Source: Cladopsammia gracilis (lineage: Eukaryota; Cnidaria; Anthozoa; Scleractinia; Dendrophylliidae). From it: DNA of 64,000 nt. Below, piece by piece: positions 30,424 to 40,680 of this stretch. The stretch is from positions 1,596,001 through 1,660,000 of the forward strand of contig JAJGOT010000039.1 in the NCBI GenBank assembly GCA_022457155.1, given 5' to 3'. The notes beneath the pieces are model-generated. The model saw nothing but the letters and a program-made list of their open reading frames with translations. It was not told the origin of the DNA and searched no databases. A program made the translations under genes and the position numbers. How positions within the stretch are numbered: position 1 is the stretch's first letter; each line of letters begins with the position of its first letter.

Positions 30424-31738
30424 GACTTCAACACGGTCAAAGTGTGTAAATATGCGAACCCCACTTGAGTGGGGTTCGTGCATATTTATAAGCCTTGTTT
30501 CCTAGTAACGGTTGACATTTTTTACGTCACGTCCGATTGAGAGTCTCAAATGCTGGCCGTAAAATTAAAACCAGTTTCTCGAGATTTCGGTAATCTGAAT
30601 TTTTACGGCACCCGTACGGGGACTTCGATTTCCTATTCGTACGAGAGTCCAAAACGTTCGACAATTTTCCATGAAATTCTTCACTGTTATTGGTCCACAA
30701 TATTAATGTTCATTTTGCTTTACGAAGCGCTTTTGGTAAGCGATGTTGATTTGGCTCAGAATAATTTACCGAGTCTCTATATACTCATGCGAGCGACTTA
30801 TAGTGACAGAAATTTTCATGTCAAAGAATACTTCCGTACGAATAGCAAATCGAAGTCCGCGTACGGGTGCCGTACGAATAGCCACTGCAATATTTTTAAT
30901 ACGATTCTTTTCATTCAGAGGTCAAAGATGGATGTTGCAATCTTCGCAATTCAGAGAGATCTGATCACATCTCGTTCGTGTAGGTTTTTATGCAAATTTT
31001 AAGCTCTCCCCGTAATTTGAGCTCGTTGTTTACAAGAAGAAAGCGAGCCGTTTTTGCACGAAAGTTTCCCATTTCAAAGCGAAATATATTCGGAAGGACT
31101 TTAACATTAAGACAATTCCATGCGAGTGGTGTAAATCGACTGGTTTTATTTCGTTTTGGTATCCTGAGCCGGGCCCGGCATGATCTATCAAGCGATCAAT
31201 GATGTGTATTGTCTTTTCAATCAAACAACTGTTCTGTGTTTATAATTTCAATAAATTTCTGGAACGCTGAAGTTGATTTATCACTGGAGCAGGAACTATA
31301 AATAAGCTCCATTCAATATTTTTGCTCAAAAGGGTTGAACGTTTCTTTTGACGCCATCTTTTACTGCGATTCTCGCGATCATTTTCGATCCTTCGATTCC
31401 ACTCGGAACTCCAGCCATCAAATGAAACCATCACTGCCTCTCACGTTGAAGAAACAACGGTGCAGACACGCCAAACTCTATAATCATCGATCGCTTCTGC
31501 TTTACAGCCACGTTCATAGTTTTCGAAAGCCATTCTCCTTCGTACGTTACGTTTTCGCGGATTCAAAACAGATTTTGATCGACGGAAAGAAACTGGATGC
31601 ATCAGGGAGAAAGTCTATTTGGTTGCTAAGATACTAGTTAGTTCCAAGTCTCCCACGGCAGTATTAGCTCTAAACTGCGCATGTGAGGAATAATTACTGA
31701 ATTCATAATGAATTACACACTTTGACCGTGTTGAAGTC
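30424..31738. mobile_element. 1.3-kb non-autonomous inverted-repeat element in the fibre gene
   Basis: GACTTCAACACGGTCAAAGTGTGTAA at 30424 is exactly inverted at 31713-31738. Fibre coding sequence lies on both sides. Inside are a GC-rich hairpin (ATGCGAACCCCACT...AGTGGGGTTCG, about 30455-30485) and CGTACGGG words, but no transposase. No clear target duplication is seen, so I cannot assign a superfamily. It has no coding capacity that I recognise. Confidence 0.75.
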
Positions 31739-31741
31739 CTA

Positions 31742-32351
31742 ATGTCAGACAAGATCAATTATTCATATGCATAAATGGAAGATCTCTCCACCGGAGTATG
31801 TCATGGTCGATTTAAAATACGATGAAGCTGATCCTTCATCATCAAACGCAATATCAAAACTTATTATTTATGATGTTAAAAATTTTGTAGCAGATGTTGA
31901 TTCAAGTGTCTTCGATTCTCCTTTCGTTTTCGAAAATCAAAAGATGGTCATGGAGACTGACTTGGATTTGAATGGCCATCAAATCCTCAATTCAAATTCA
32001 AATTTGAAGAATAATTTCATGCTGATTGGAAGATTTAGAAAATCATCTGGAGACAAGATAAATATATGTTTTGATAATTATTTTAATGATATCGTCATCC
32101 CCATCCGATGCAAATTAATTAAAGCATATGCTCAAATTTTATCGAAAACATCTTCTTTTCCACAACTAACTTTATATCTCCCAGATAAAGAATCACAAAG
32201 TGGAACTAGTTTTAGCAGTGATAATAGAATTCAAACATTTTCGTTTTCAAATGTTGTTTATATAGAAGGAGAGTTATTTTCAGCAAGAATACATGATCGA
32301 TCATTAAATATTGGGACTGCCCAAATCACATTTCTTTTTGAAATTATGTAA
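31742..32351 (+). pseudogene. Fibre/spike-like protein, C-terminal head
   Basis: Continuation of the fibre gene after the insertion. It has one more shaft-like turn, 'METDLDLNGHQILN', then a beta-rich C-terminal domain ending 'TFLFEIM'. In viral fibres the C-terminal head is the receptor-binding part; that role is inferred only from position. The open frame begins just after the inverted repeat and runs to TAA at 32349-32351. Confidence 0.7.
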
Positions 32352-32354
32352 AAA

Positions 32355-32829
32355 ATGAAAGAAGACCCAAAGCGAACAATATTTAATTACAATCACATTG
32401 ATCCGTGCATTGAGGAGGAAAAGCTGGAAGAGATCAAGCAACTCTTCCGATTCTATCACAAAAGATTTTGGTGTTTGAAAAGAGCTCACAAACATTTCAA
32501 GAGAATGAATTTGTTTGTGAATTTGGCATCTTCCGCTCTTGTTGCGATTGGAACGATCACGGGGGCAGCAACAATGAGTGATTTCAGGAGTTGGTCTTGT
32601 CGTCAAAACAGCGAATGAAATGAAGAACTGGCGAAGCAAAATCGAAATGGCGAAGTTTGCTTTCACAACGTATGAAAAAACATTGTCTGATTTGCGTTTT
32701 GCCTTGAGGAGTGGATAGTTTAATCGAACGGCATTCTTGTCTTCAATGGAGGCGGTTGATGGGATTGTGATTGACTTGGGGTTGGATTTGGAGAAATTTG
32801 AGAAGAAATATGATTTGTTGTTTGAGTGA
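32355..32829 (+). pseudogene. Conserved small Polinton protein with hydrophobic hairpin, broken
   Basis: Begins three bases after the fibre stop. The N-terminal half is charged ('EEIKQLFRFYHKRF'), then 'FVNLASSALVAIGTITGA' is a likely membrane segment. The frame shifts near 32575 and continues with 'VVKTANEMKNWRSKIEMAKF' and 'LSDLRFALRSG'. A TAG at 32716-32718 interrupts, and the same frame carries on to 'DLEKFEKKYDLLFE'. I recognise the C-terminal pattern as recurring in Polinton-type elements, but its function is unknown. Two breaks make it inactive. Confidence 0.6.
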
Positions 32830-32872
32830 TTCGTCACCTTCGGTGGGGAATCAATCTTCCACTTCTTCATCG

Positions 32873-33586
32873 CTAACTGGAAGAGAATTCTTCACGTCTT
32901 GCTACTTCTTCACGCCATGCTACTTCACGTCTTACTTCTTCTTCACGCCATGCTGCTTCACGTCTTTCTTCTTCTTCGCGTCTTGCTGCTTCCCATCTTT
33001 CATCTTCTTCACGTCTTACTGCTTCTCGTCTTTCTTCTTCTTCACGCCATGCTACTGCACGTCTTGCTGCTGCTTCACGTCTTTCTTCTTCTTCACGTCT
33101 TGCTGCTACTTCACGTCTTTCTTCTTCTTCAGCGCTAACTGGAAAGAATTCTTCACGTCTTGCTGCTTCACGTCTTGCTGCTTCACGTCTTGCTACTTCA
33201 CGTCTTGCTACTTCACGTCTTGCTGCTTCTTCACGTCTTGCTGCTACTTCACGTCTTTCTTCTTTTTCACGTCTTGCTGCTTCTTCACGTCTTGCTTCTT
33301 CACGTCTTGCTCCTTCACGTCTTTCTTCTTCACGTCTTTCGAAATCTGGGTCACTTTCTTCATCACTTTCTTCATCACTTTCTTCAGGAAGTCTTAGATC
33401 GCGTTCTTCTACTTCGCTATCTATTTCAAATCCATTTGGAATATTCTGAAGCGAAGAAAATTCTGGTTCCATAATCATCTCAATAAATTCGGTTGCTGAA
33501 AACTCTTTTTCATTAAAATCTTTTCCATCTAGGGATTTTCTCCTAAGCGAAATAATAAAATCATTTATGTTATGTCCCAATCTCAT
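32873..33586 (-). CDS. Arg/Glu-repeat protein, predicted long single alpha-helix
   Basis: 237 residues from the ATG at 33584-33586. About 80 N-terminal residues are ordinary and acidic ('SDEESDEESDPDFE'), followed by roughly 150 residues of 'REEARREEAARRE'-type repeats made of 15-bp DNA units. Alternating E and R blocks favour a stable isolated helix that can act as a rod. It lies on the strand opposite its neighbours. The frame is unbroken in spite of the repeats, which argues for some past coding constraint, although tandem 15-bp repeats keep phase by themselves. Confidence 0.5.
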   Translation of the reverse strand: MRLGHNINDFIISLRRKSLDGKDFNEKEFSATEFIEMIMEPEFSSLQNIPNGFEIDSEVEERDLRLPEESDEESDEESDPDFERREEERREGARREEARREEAARREKEERREVAARREEAARREVARREVARREAARREAARREEFFPVSAEEEERREVAARREEEERREAAARRAVAWREEEERREAVRREEDERWEAARREEEERREAAWREEEVRREVAWREEVARREEFSSS

Positions 33587-33689
33587 TAACTCCCGTGCAA
33601 TTTTTCTCCCAGATTCCTGATCAAATTTGTATTGTCCCAGTCTAAAAATATTTTATTCAATTCGTTGTTCCATTTTTTTTTTAAAGAAA

Positions 33690-34316
33690 ATGGAACTGGG
33701 AAAAATAGAACCGACCGAAATTAAAACTGAAGAACCGAAATTGCAAAACACAAAGCATCCATTTGTGACAATTCCTCTCCGGTTAAATGAGAGACCAATC
33801 ACGATTGAAATCATGAAATGCTCTTTCAAAATATTCAAGAATGAAAACGGATTTTCATTGGCAATCAATCTCGATAAATCTCCTCCACAAATCAAGGAAA
33901 AGTTTCAGGAAATTGAAGAACAAATCAAAAAGTTGGCAATGCAAAACAAACCCAAAGTTTTGAAGCTGAACTCAAAATTTGGGAAATTCACATCCACCGA
34001 TTTCAACCTGATCAAAACGGATAGAAGTGAAATGGAAAAAGTCTGGGGAAAGCTGTGGACTGACAGAAAAGGCAACATCTCTGTCCCATTCTCAAAATTT
34101 GGTGAAGGAGAAGTTGGAAAAAGAAAATCCATTCGTTTCGATCCCCATGACCACATTGGAGAAAAACCGACAGGGCATGTCATCTTCCGCATTTCACGCA
34201 TTTTTTGTGGAAGTTGCCAATCAATCACATGCTTAATCAATTCAGCTTTTGTGACCGCATTCCATGGAAACGTTTCAGTGGTTGATAACTTTGAAGATGT
34301 GAATGAAGATGATTGA
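33690..34316 (+). CDS. 208-residue protein, possible ssDNA-binding protein
   Basis: From ATG 33690; the frame opens further upstream without ATG. An N-terminal acidic tail is followed by 'FVTIPLRLNERPITIEIM', a helix 'IKEKFQEIEEQIKKLAMQ', and a C-terminal beta-rich part with 'KSIRFDPHDHIGEKPTGHV' and 'ISRIFCGSCQSITC'. The layout resembles small virus proteins thought to bind single-stranded DNA, which protein-primed replication needs. I do not see a decisive motif. The frame is intact. Confidence 0.45.
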   Translation: MELGKIEPTEIKTEEPKLQNTKHPFVTIPLRLNERPITIEIMKCSFKIFKNENGFSLAINLDKSPPQIKEKFQEIEEQIKKLAMQNKPKVLKLNSKFGKFTSTDFNLIKTDRSEMEKVWGKLWTDRKGNISVPFSKFGEGEVGKRKSIRFDPHDHIGEKPTGHVIFRISRIFCGSCQSITCLINSAFVTAFHGNVSVVDNFEDVNEDD

Positions 34317-34349
34317 TTTTTTTCATTTCTGGGAAATGAAAAGATGATC

Positions 34350-34860
34350 TCAGGTTGAACAAAGAAAGGGGGCTTTGGCTAATGGGGTTTCTGTCCTTTT
34401 CGTAGCTTGCCTGAGTTTTGCATGCAGTCGGTTTTTCCGCAAGTTGTCAATGGAGATTTCCAAGTCTTCTCGCATCCATGTGACTTTGTGAGAAATTTCT
34501 TGGGAATCAAGGAAATGCTTTTCCTTCTTGAGGATTTGGTTGAGGAAAACCGTTTGGGAGATGTTGAATTTTGAACACACATCGTCAAGATTGCAAAAAT
34601 CAACATCATCAAATTTGAGAAGTGGTTCAACATCCTTTTCTTCCTGAATGAAGAAAACTTGGTTGTCGGCTCTTCTTATGAATTTTGGATTTTGGCTTTT
34701 TCTTTTGAGAACGCGGAGGATGGCTTGAGATGAAATCCCAGTTGCATCTGATGCTTCCTTGAATGTGAGGAAAATTTGTTTTTCTTTTCCTTCTTCCTGA
34801 ATCGAAAATTCATTTTTTCTAAATAAAATGAGACTCAAAGACTTACAAAATTGGGCTCGT
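34350..34860 (-). CDS. Helix-turn-helix-like protein
   Basis: The recognisable part begins near 34815 with 'LTFKEASDATGISSQAIL' followed by 'RVLKRKSQNPKFIRRADN' and 'NQVFFIQEEK', a winged or NUMOD-like DNA-binding arrangement. A second copy-like segment 'FCNLDDVCSKFNISQTVF' follows. The end (from 'RKNRLHAKLRQATK') is basic. No ATG occurs in frame, and its 5' end overlaps the plus-strand SAP-like frame, so the start is unresolved or lost. It may regulate or bind the element's DNA. Confidence 0.45.
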
Positions 34861-35036
34861 GAAGAAGGAATTGTTGGGTATTCACGAATGTCCAAAGAAG
34901 AACTTTAAGAACTTTGGAAAGAATTACATCCTGAAAAACCGAGAAAGAAAGGAAATCTCCCTCCTCCACTGAGTCCCTCAGTTTGGAAAAACACGAAACT
35001 CAACCCCCTCAATTGGAAAAATAATATATATAGATA
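34828..35036 (+). pseudogene. SAP/Rho-N-like domain, probable polymerase N-terminus, with stop
   Basis: ATG 34828 begins 'MRLKDLQNWAREEGIVGYSR', a short helix-extended-helix pattern of SAP/Rho-N DNA-binding domains ('L..WA.E.GI.GYS.M.K.EL'). A TAA at 34906-34908 breaks it, and the frame continues with Pro/Lys-rich sequence to TAG. The strand and position just before the polymerase suggest it is the N-terminus of the polymerase protein, now separated by the insertion at 35040-36240. Confidence 0.5.
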
Positions 35037-36240
35037 GGCCCAGCCTATCAGCGTCGCACTTTAAACAAGCTTAACTAAGGTGAAACTTAACTAAGGTGAA
35101 AGGTTGGAAGCACAAGAATTAAGATTGAAGAACGGGCTATTTTCAATTTTAGCAATTCTCAAAAACAGTATTACCCGACCGTCTGCACAGTACATTTAGA
35201 CCGTACAAAAGTTCACAAAAACAACTTTTCTCTTTCCAGAATAACTAGTACGACTACTTTCCGAATAAAATACAGTTTTTGTTTGTAAAAAATTGCCCGA
35301 GAAACTGATTTGGAAATTAAAATTGCAAAAATACACAAACATTAGCTTATTTGCATAAGGCGACGCGAGTGAAGACAGAAAATCTAAGTCTTGTTTTGTT
35401 TACATAAAATCGCTTTTTAATCTATGTAATGAATGAACAAAGACATAAAAACGGGCAACAAAATCTTCTTTCGAAAAATTTTATTCAATCTCCATTAATT
35501 TATGTTTAAAAGAAGAAGAAAAGTACTATTTCTAGCGCATCAAGACAGAGCTGTCCTCGATGAAATTCAAGATAACAACACGACTTAATTTGAACACGTT
35601 TCATAAACATGTCTCCAAAACTTAAGAGAACTCAAAGGAAAAGTCAATCAAAAATTGATATCAACATAAATTCCCATCGAAAAGTGTGATTTATTTTACC
35701 TTTAAAGCACTGGACTGCTTGGAAATTCGTTAAAACTCCGCTTCTTAGGTTCTGATAGTTGATAATATGAAGTTCCTCGAAGCAAGATTTTATTCCTGAA
35801 AGCTCTTCTTTTTCCACTAAAGCGGCTTCTGAGTATCCCTTAACTAGTATCTCTGTCTTGAGTAGCAAACCGCGAAAAACTGCAGGGAAATAACGACTTT
35901 TATTCTCCGCTAAACACAACAATCCAACTCTGAATCCAACTAAAGTGTTTACCGAGCTGACGGCTGTGTAGCCGCGCGAAAAACAAAGCCTCAAAGATCC
36001 CGGATGTTGATGACGTCGTACGCATACAGCTGACGTGACATTCGGCATTCCCGGATGTTGTGTGGCGTCATTCGCGCATGTTTTGCGACGTCATACGCGC
36101 TCGCGAGCTAGTAGCCTTGAGCGGCGCTCGGACACACAGTCACACTTGTAACAGACGCCGCCCGCGATACATTCCGCTGGCCATGACCATGAAAAATCAC
36201 GGCACAGGTTCTATGAGTATGGAGCTGTGCAGCCAGGCCT
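35037..36240. other. 1.2-kb interruption of the polymerase gene, origin unknown
   Basis: Unlike the flanking Polinton coding sequence, this stretch is non-coding on the plus strand and includes a CRE-like cluster (36011-36093). On the minus strand 35644-36048 is open for 134 codons with a possible splice donor near 35700 (AAAGGTAAAA), but no ATG can be trusted and no domain is seen. The right edge has a perfect hairpin GCCAGGCC-TTC-GGCCTGGC (about 36231-36250). I could not find matching ends or a target duplication. Confidence 0.4.
36011..36093. promoter_or_regulatory. Cluster of four CRE-like sites
   Basis: TGACGTCG (36011), TGACGTGA (36031), GGCGTCAT (about 36064) and CGACGTCA (36086) occur within 83 bp, and TCCCGGATGTTG is duplicated alongside (about 35998 and 36049). 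TGACGTCA-type sites bind CREB/ATF factors and drive several viral early promoters. The cluster sits between a minus-strand open frame and the plus-strand polymerase, so it could act both ways. Confidence 0.45.
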
Positions 36241-39200
36241 TCGGCCTGGCAAGTGCTCCGCTAAAAAGATTGGTGTTCCTGTTTTGGTTCCGGAAAAAAC
36301 GAGATTTTCCTTCCAGAGAAATCCCGGAAGTCATTGAGCAAAATGTGGAAACAGTTTCTGATTGGTTGAATTGGCTGGAAAATGCGCAGAGTGAGAGGCA
36401 ACCTAATCCTGAGATTGAAGACTTGAGAAGACGGCTTGACAGGTTGCGAACTGTGGAAAGAGCTTCTGCCTTCAATGGATTTGCGAAAGAAATTGTGGTT
36501 CCAGGAAGGCCAGGAGAACTCCCCAAAGAGTTTTTCGATCGTGTGAAAGTGCAAGTGGTGCATTTGCTTCGACGACATGGATTGACAAGAGTGAAAATGA
36601 TTTTGACTTGTTTGATGGCTCGAACTGTGTTGACAACTGGAGAAGAGATTGAGGAAGAAGCAAACTTTCACTCTCGAGTGATGACAAATCTGGAAGGAAC
36701 AGATAAGTGGGAAATGTATGATGTGATGGTTGAAAGAATCATGGAGAATTTGGCGAATTTTCAAACAAGAGGGTCAAATTGGAGATTTGAGAGAGTGATG
36801 GAGTTGGTGATTCCCTTCGCAGTCTTTGACCCCCTGCGTGGGAGTTCATGGATGAAACTTCCAGCGGGATTGAAGAATAAGAAAGCTGTGGTGAATTTGA
36901 AGAATGAGGATGAGATGTGTTTCAAATGGTGTGTGGCAAGAGCTCTCAATCCAGTTGAGAATCATCCAGAAAGAATCTCAGTTGAATTGAGGGAACAAAG
37001 CAAGGAGCTGGATTGGAAGGGTTTGTCTTTTCCAACTCCTTTGAGTGACATTGGGAAGTTTGAAAGAAGGAATTTGGGATTAGCAGTGAATGTTTTTGGG
37101 TATGAAGGTAGAACTGTCTTTCCTTTGAGAATTTCTGAGAAAGAAGGACAAATGATCGATTTGTTGTTATAAAGACGATTGATGAGGATGGAAAGGAGAG
37201 AACACATTTCTGTTGGATAAAAAACCTCATTCGACTTCTATCAAATCAAGTTTCACATCATGAGAAAGCCGTTATGTTTTGCCGAAGGTGTTTGAATCAC
37301 TTTCCTCATGAGATTGCGTTGAAGAAACATGAGGAATCTTGCTCCCAGTTTGAAGCAGTGAAGATTGTCATGCCAGCAGAAAGAAGTGTTGTGAAGTTCA
37401 AAAACTTCAACAGGAAGATGGAATTTCCATTTGTGATCTTTGCTGATTTTGAAGCGAGGCAACTTCCAATTTCTTCTGTTCGACCGACAGCTGAGAACTC
37501 TTTCACTGAAAAGTTTCAAAAACATATAGCTTGTTCATTTGCATTTCATTTAGTGTCGGACTTTGTGAAGAGAGAGCCTGTCTTGTTCAGAGCAGAAAAT
37601 GATGAGGTTGATGTTGGAAGGAAATTTGTTGAAGAACTGACTCAGTTTGTGTTTGATATTCACGAGGAAGTGAAATTCCCTGAGAAGATGAAATTTGGGA
37701 GACAAGAACAAAGAAAATTTGAAGCAGCAAGATTTTGTTGGATATGTGGGGGGCGATTTGAAGAAGATGATGTGCCAGTTCGAGATCACTTCACTTCACT
37801 GGAAAATTCAGGGGAGCAGCTCATGAATCTTGCAATCTGGATTTCAAGAAACCAAAGTTCACCCCAGTGATTTTCCACAACTTGAAAGGCTATGACGCGC
37901 ATTTCATTGTCAAAAGTTTGGGATTGAGTGAAGGAGATATTAGCTGTCTCCCAAACAATGAAGAAAAGTTTATATCTTTCTCCAAGAAGATTCTAATGGG
38001 GAAAAAAGAAGCGATTGGGTTTAGAGAACCAAAGAAGTTTTGGCATGAAATTAGATTTCTGGACTCAGCAGCATTCATGGCTGCTCCTTTAGGAAACTTA
38101 GTGAGAAATTTAAGAGCTGAAGATTTCTTAGAAACTCGAAAGGCTTTTGGTAAACAGTGGGAGTTGTTCAAACGGACAGGAATCTTCCCATATGAATGGC
38201 TGGATTCAGTTGAGAAATTCAAAGTGGAGGAACTTTCTGAAAAAGAGGCTTTCTTCTCTGAATTAAATGAAGAAGGAGTGAGTGATGATGATTGGCAACA
38301 TGCTAAAAGAGTTTGGAATGAGATGGAAATGAAGAACATGGGAGATTTCCACGATGCATATCTGAAAGCGGATGTGACTTTGTTGACGGATGTCTTTCAA
38401 GAGTTCAGAAAAGTTTGCCGGACACATTATGAGTTGGACCCGGCTTGGTTTTTCACTTCTCCAGGATTGGCTTGAGATGCTGTTTTGAAAGAAAGTGGAG
38501 TTGAATTGGAGCTGCTGACTGATCCCGATATGCTTTTATTTTTCGAGAGAGGAATACGAGGAGGTGTTTCACCCATCATCCACAGGAGAGCAAGGGCAAA
38601 CAATCAATTCATGGGTGATGATTATGATGAGAGCCAGCCGTCAAAGTTTCTTCCTTATTGGGATGCAAATGGTTTGTACGCATGGGCAATGTTAAAACCA
38701 CTTCCAGTTGGTGAATTCAAATGGATGAATGAAGAAGAGTTGAAAAACTGGGAAAATGAAAGTTGCGTCCTGGAAGTGGATGTAGATATTCCGAAAGAGT
38801 TGCATGACTATTTCAATGATCTTCCTCCTCTTCCTGAACGAGTGAAAGTGGGAAAGATTGAGAAATTGATTCCCAACTTGAAGCCTAAGAAAAAGATGGT
38901 TGTGCATCGAAAGCTTTTGAAGCAAGCTTTGGAACTGGGATGTGTGTTGAAAAGGGTGAGAAAAGGAGTCAAATTCAAGGAAGAATGTTGGTTGAAATCA
39001 TTCATTGACAAGAATGTGATCTTGAGGCAAAAATCAAAGAACGCATTTGAGAAAGATTCCTTCAAACTTATGAACAATGCTGTATTTGGAAAAACCATGG
39101 AGAACATTAGGAAAAGGAAAGATGTGCAGTTAGTGTGCCAGGGTCGGAAATTCAGCAAGTTGGTTGCCAAACCAAACTTTGAGCATTTCACCATCTTTGA

Positions 39201-40178
39201 TGAAAATCTTGTGGGAGTTCATATGAAACGAACGAAGATGATGTTTGATAAACCCGTTTATGTGGGTCAATCGATTTTGGATGTATCGAAAAGTCTGATG
39301 TATGAGTTTCACTATGGGTATGTGAAGAAAAAATGGGCGAAAGCTCAGTTGTGTTTCACCGATACGGATTCATTGCTCTATGAGATTGAGACGGATGATT
39401 TGTGTAAGGATATAGCAGCAGATGTTCCCAAACGCTTTGATACCTCTGAGTTTTCAGAATCTCATCCCAGAGTTGTTGATGGTACAATCACTCGAATGAA
39501 TAAGAAAGTTTTGGGATTGATGAAAGATGAAACTGGTGGTGAACCAATTGAGGAATTTGCGGGTTTGAGAGAAAAATGTTACTCCTTCAAGATATATGGA
39601 GGAAGTGGAACAAAGAAATGTAAGGGTGTGAAAAAAGCGTTGTGAAAAAGCGAATCACGCATGATGACTATGTTGCATTTTTGGAGACAAAGGTACCCCA
39701 AATGAGAACAATGAATTGCATCAGGAGTGAAAAGCATCAGATATTCACACAGAGAATAAATAAAACAGCTTTTAGTGCTGATGATGACAAACGATTTGTG
39801 AGAGAAGATGGAATTAGCACATGGGCTTGGGGTCATTGGAGAATTGGGGAAGTGAGTGAAGTGAGTGAAGTGAGCGAAGAAGCGAGCAAAGCGAGCGAAG
39901 TGAGTGAAGCGAGCGAAGAAGCGAGCGAAGTGAATGAGATGGAAAAAGAAATGTTCGACATAAAAATGAATCCGAAAAGCGAGGAAGATGTAAAAGCAGA
40001 GAAGCTTGAGAAGAAACGAAAGAAAGTTTGCCACTACTTAAAACGTATGGAAAGATTGGGAGAAGATGTTGTGTTAGGTACTCTGGAAAGCAAGTTTTAT
40101 GTAAAAGAAGATGTTCTGAAAAATGAGATGAATGTGAAAGTTTATATGAAAGGATGGACTAGATATGCAACCTTGTGA
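36241..40178 (+). pseudogene. Polinton 1 DNA polymerase B (protein-primed), multiple breaks
   Basis: N-terminal helical region to about 37170, then a CxxC zinc-finger-like 'MFCRRCLNHFPHEIALKKH'. Exonuclease motif I is 'FVIFADFEARQ' (about 37430). An endonuclease-VII-like segment lies near 37790, exonuclease motif II in 'NLKGYDAHFIV' (37885), motif A 'YWDANGLYAWAM' (38660), motif B 'LMNNAVFGKTMEN' (39070), and motif C 'FTDTDSLLYEI' (39360). Frames change near 37170 and 37790, a TGA sits at 38473-38475, and another shift is near 39645. The C-terminus runs into the right terminal repeat (stop at 40176-40178) and contains a 20-residue 'SEVSEEASKASE'-type repeat made of GCGAAGTGAG DNA words. Confidence 0.92.
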
Positions 40179-40471
40179 TACCCCTTCTTTAGCATAAGTT
40201 CAAATGTGTGAGAATGAGTGAGAATTGTTTACCTTCGGGTGGGGGTGAGTGGGAATGTGTTGAATGGAGGCGTCTTGCAGATAGAGATAATTACGCATTG
40301 GTTGAGGGGAGTTGGAGTGAGTTGAATGGGGGCGTATTTCTGCTGAGGTTAATTACGCATTGGTTGAGGGTAATTAGAATGGGTGGGAATGGGTGAGAAT
40401 GTGTTGAATTTGGGGGGAATTTTTTTGGGCGTATTTCTGCTTTGTCCCAGAACCGGCCTTTCCTATCTACT
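40165..40471 (-). repeat. Polinton 1 right terminal inverted repeat (307 bp)
   Basis: Inverted copy of 14394-14700. The last 14 bases of the polymerase gene lie inside it. It is followed by the TGTTGC duplication at 40472-40477. Confidence 0.95.
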
Positions 40472-40477
40472 TGTTGC

Positions 40478-40680
40478 AATGGTTTAATACAACTCACAAT
40501 TCTGCATTCAATCTTAACACTGAGGAATTTTTATTTGGACTATCTACTGTATCTGATGTATTACAGAAAAAATTAAATTATACTCCACTGTTTTTGCGTT
40601 ACTACATTTATAAAAGAAAACTCCAGAATGATTCATTACTGATCTCTGATTTTATAAAAAAAAGTAATGTACAAATATAG
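40478..40680 (+). pseudogene. LINE ORF2, 3' piece, and end of the split LINE
   Basis: Directly after the Polinton duplication the LINE frame resumes, in phase with 14349-14393, through 'TEEFLFGLSTVSDVLQKK' and 'LFLRYYIYKRKLQ' to TAG at 40678-40680. This is the usual C-terminal helix region of Tx1/L1-like ORF2. The 3' untranslated part probably runs to about 40800, where a (GTT)n tract begins. Confidence 0.85.

Larger units (their letters stand above)
14394..40471. mobile_element. Polinton/Maverick element 1, complete but degenerate, with nested insertions
   Basis: Limits are fixed by three agreeing signals: 307-bp terminal inverted repeats (14394-14700 and 40165-40471), termini AGTAGAT...ATCTACT, and a 6-bp duplication TGTTGC (14388-14393 and 40472-40477). 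A 6-bp duplication and 5'-AG ends are typical of Polintons. The host sequence interrupted is a LINE whose frame resumes after the right duplication. Gene content is the full Polinton set: polymerase B, integrase, packaging ATPase, adenain-like protease, major and penton-like capsid proteins, plus fibre, PLA2-like and PPxY proteins. Without the 5.4-kb Penelope insertion the element is about 20.7 kb, close to the usual 15-20 kb. Confidence 0.95.

Noticed and set aside
30424..31738. Superfamily assignment of the inverted-repeat element in the fibre gene
   Set aside because: The 26-bp ends are exact, but no TA, TTAA or 8-bp duplication could be matched at the borders.
32771..33474. Plus-strand open frames of Phe/Leu/Cys repeats
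   Set aside because: They are the antisense reading of the Arg/Glu-repeat gene and have no natural composition.
35644..36048. 134-codon minus-strand frame as a host gene exon
   Set aside because: A donor-like site is present, but there is no recognised domain, no second exon and no supported start, so it is only mentioned under the interruption.
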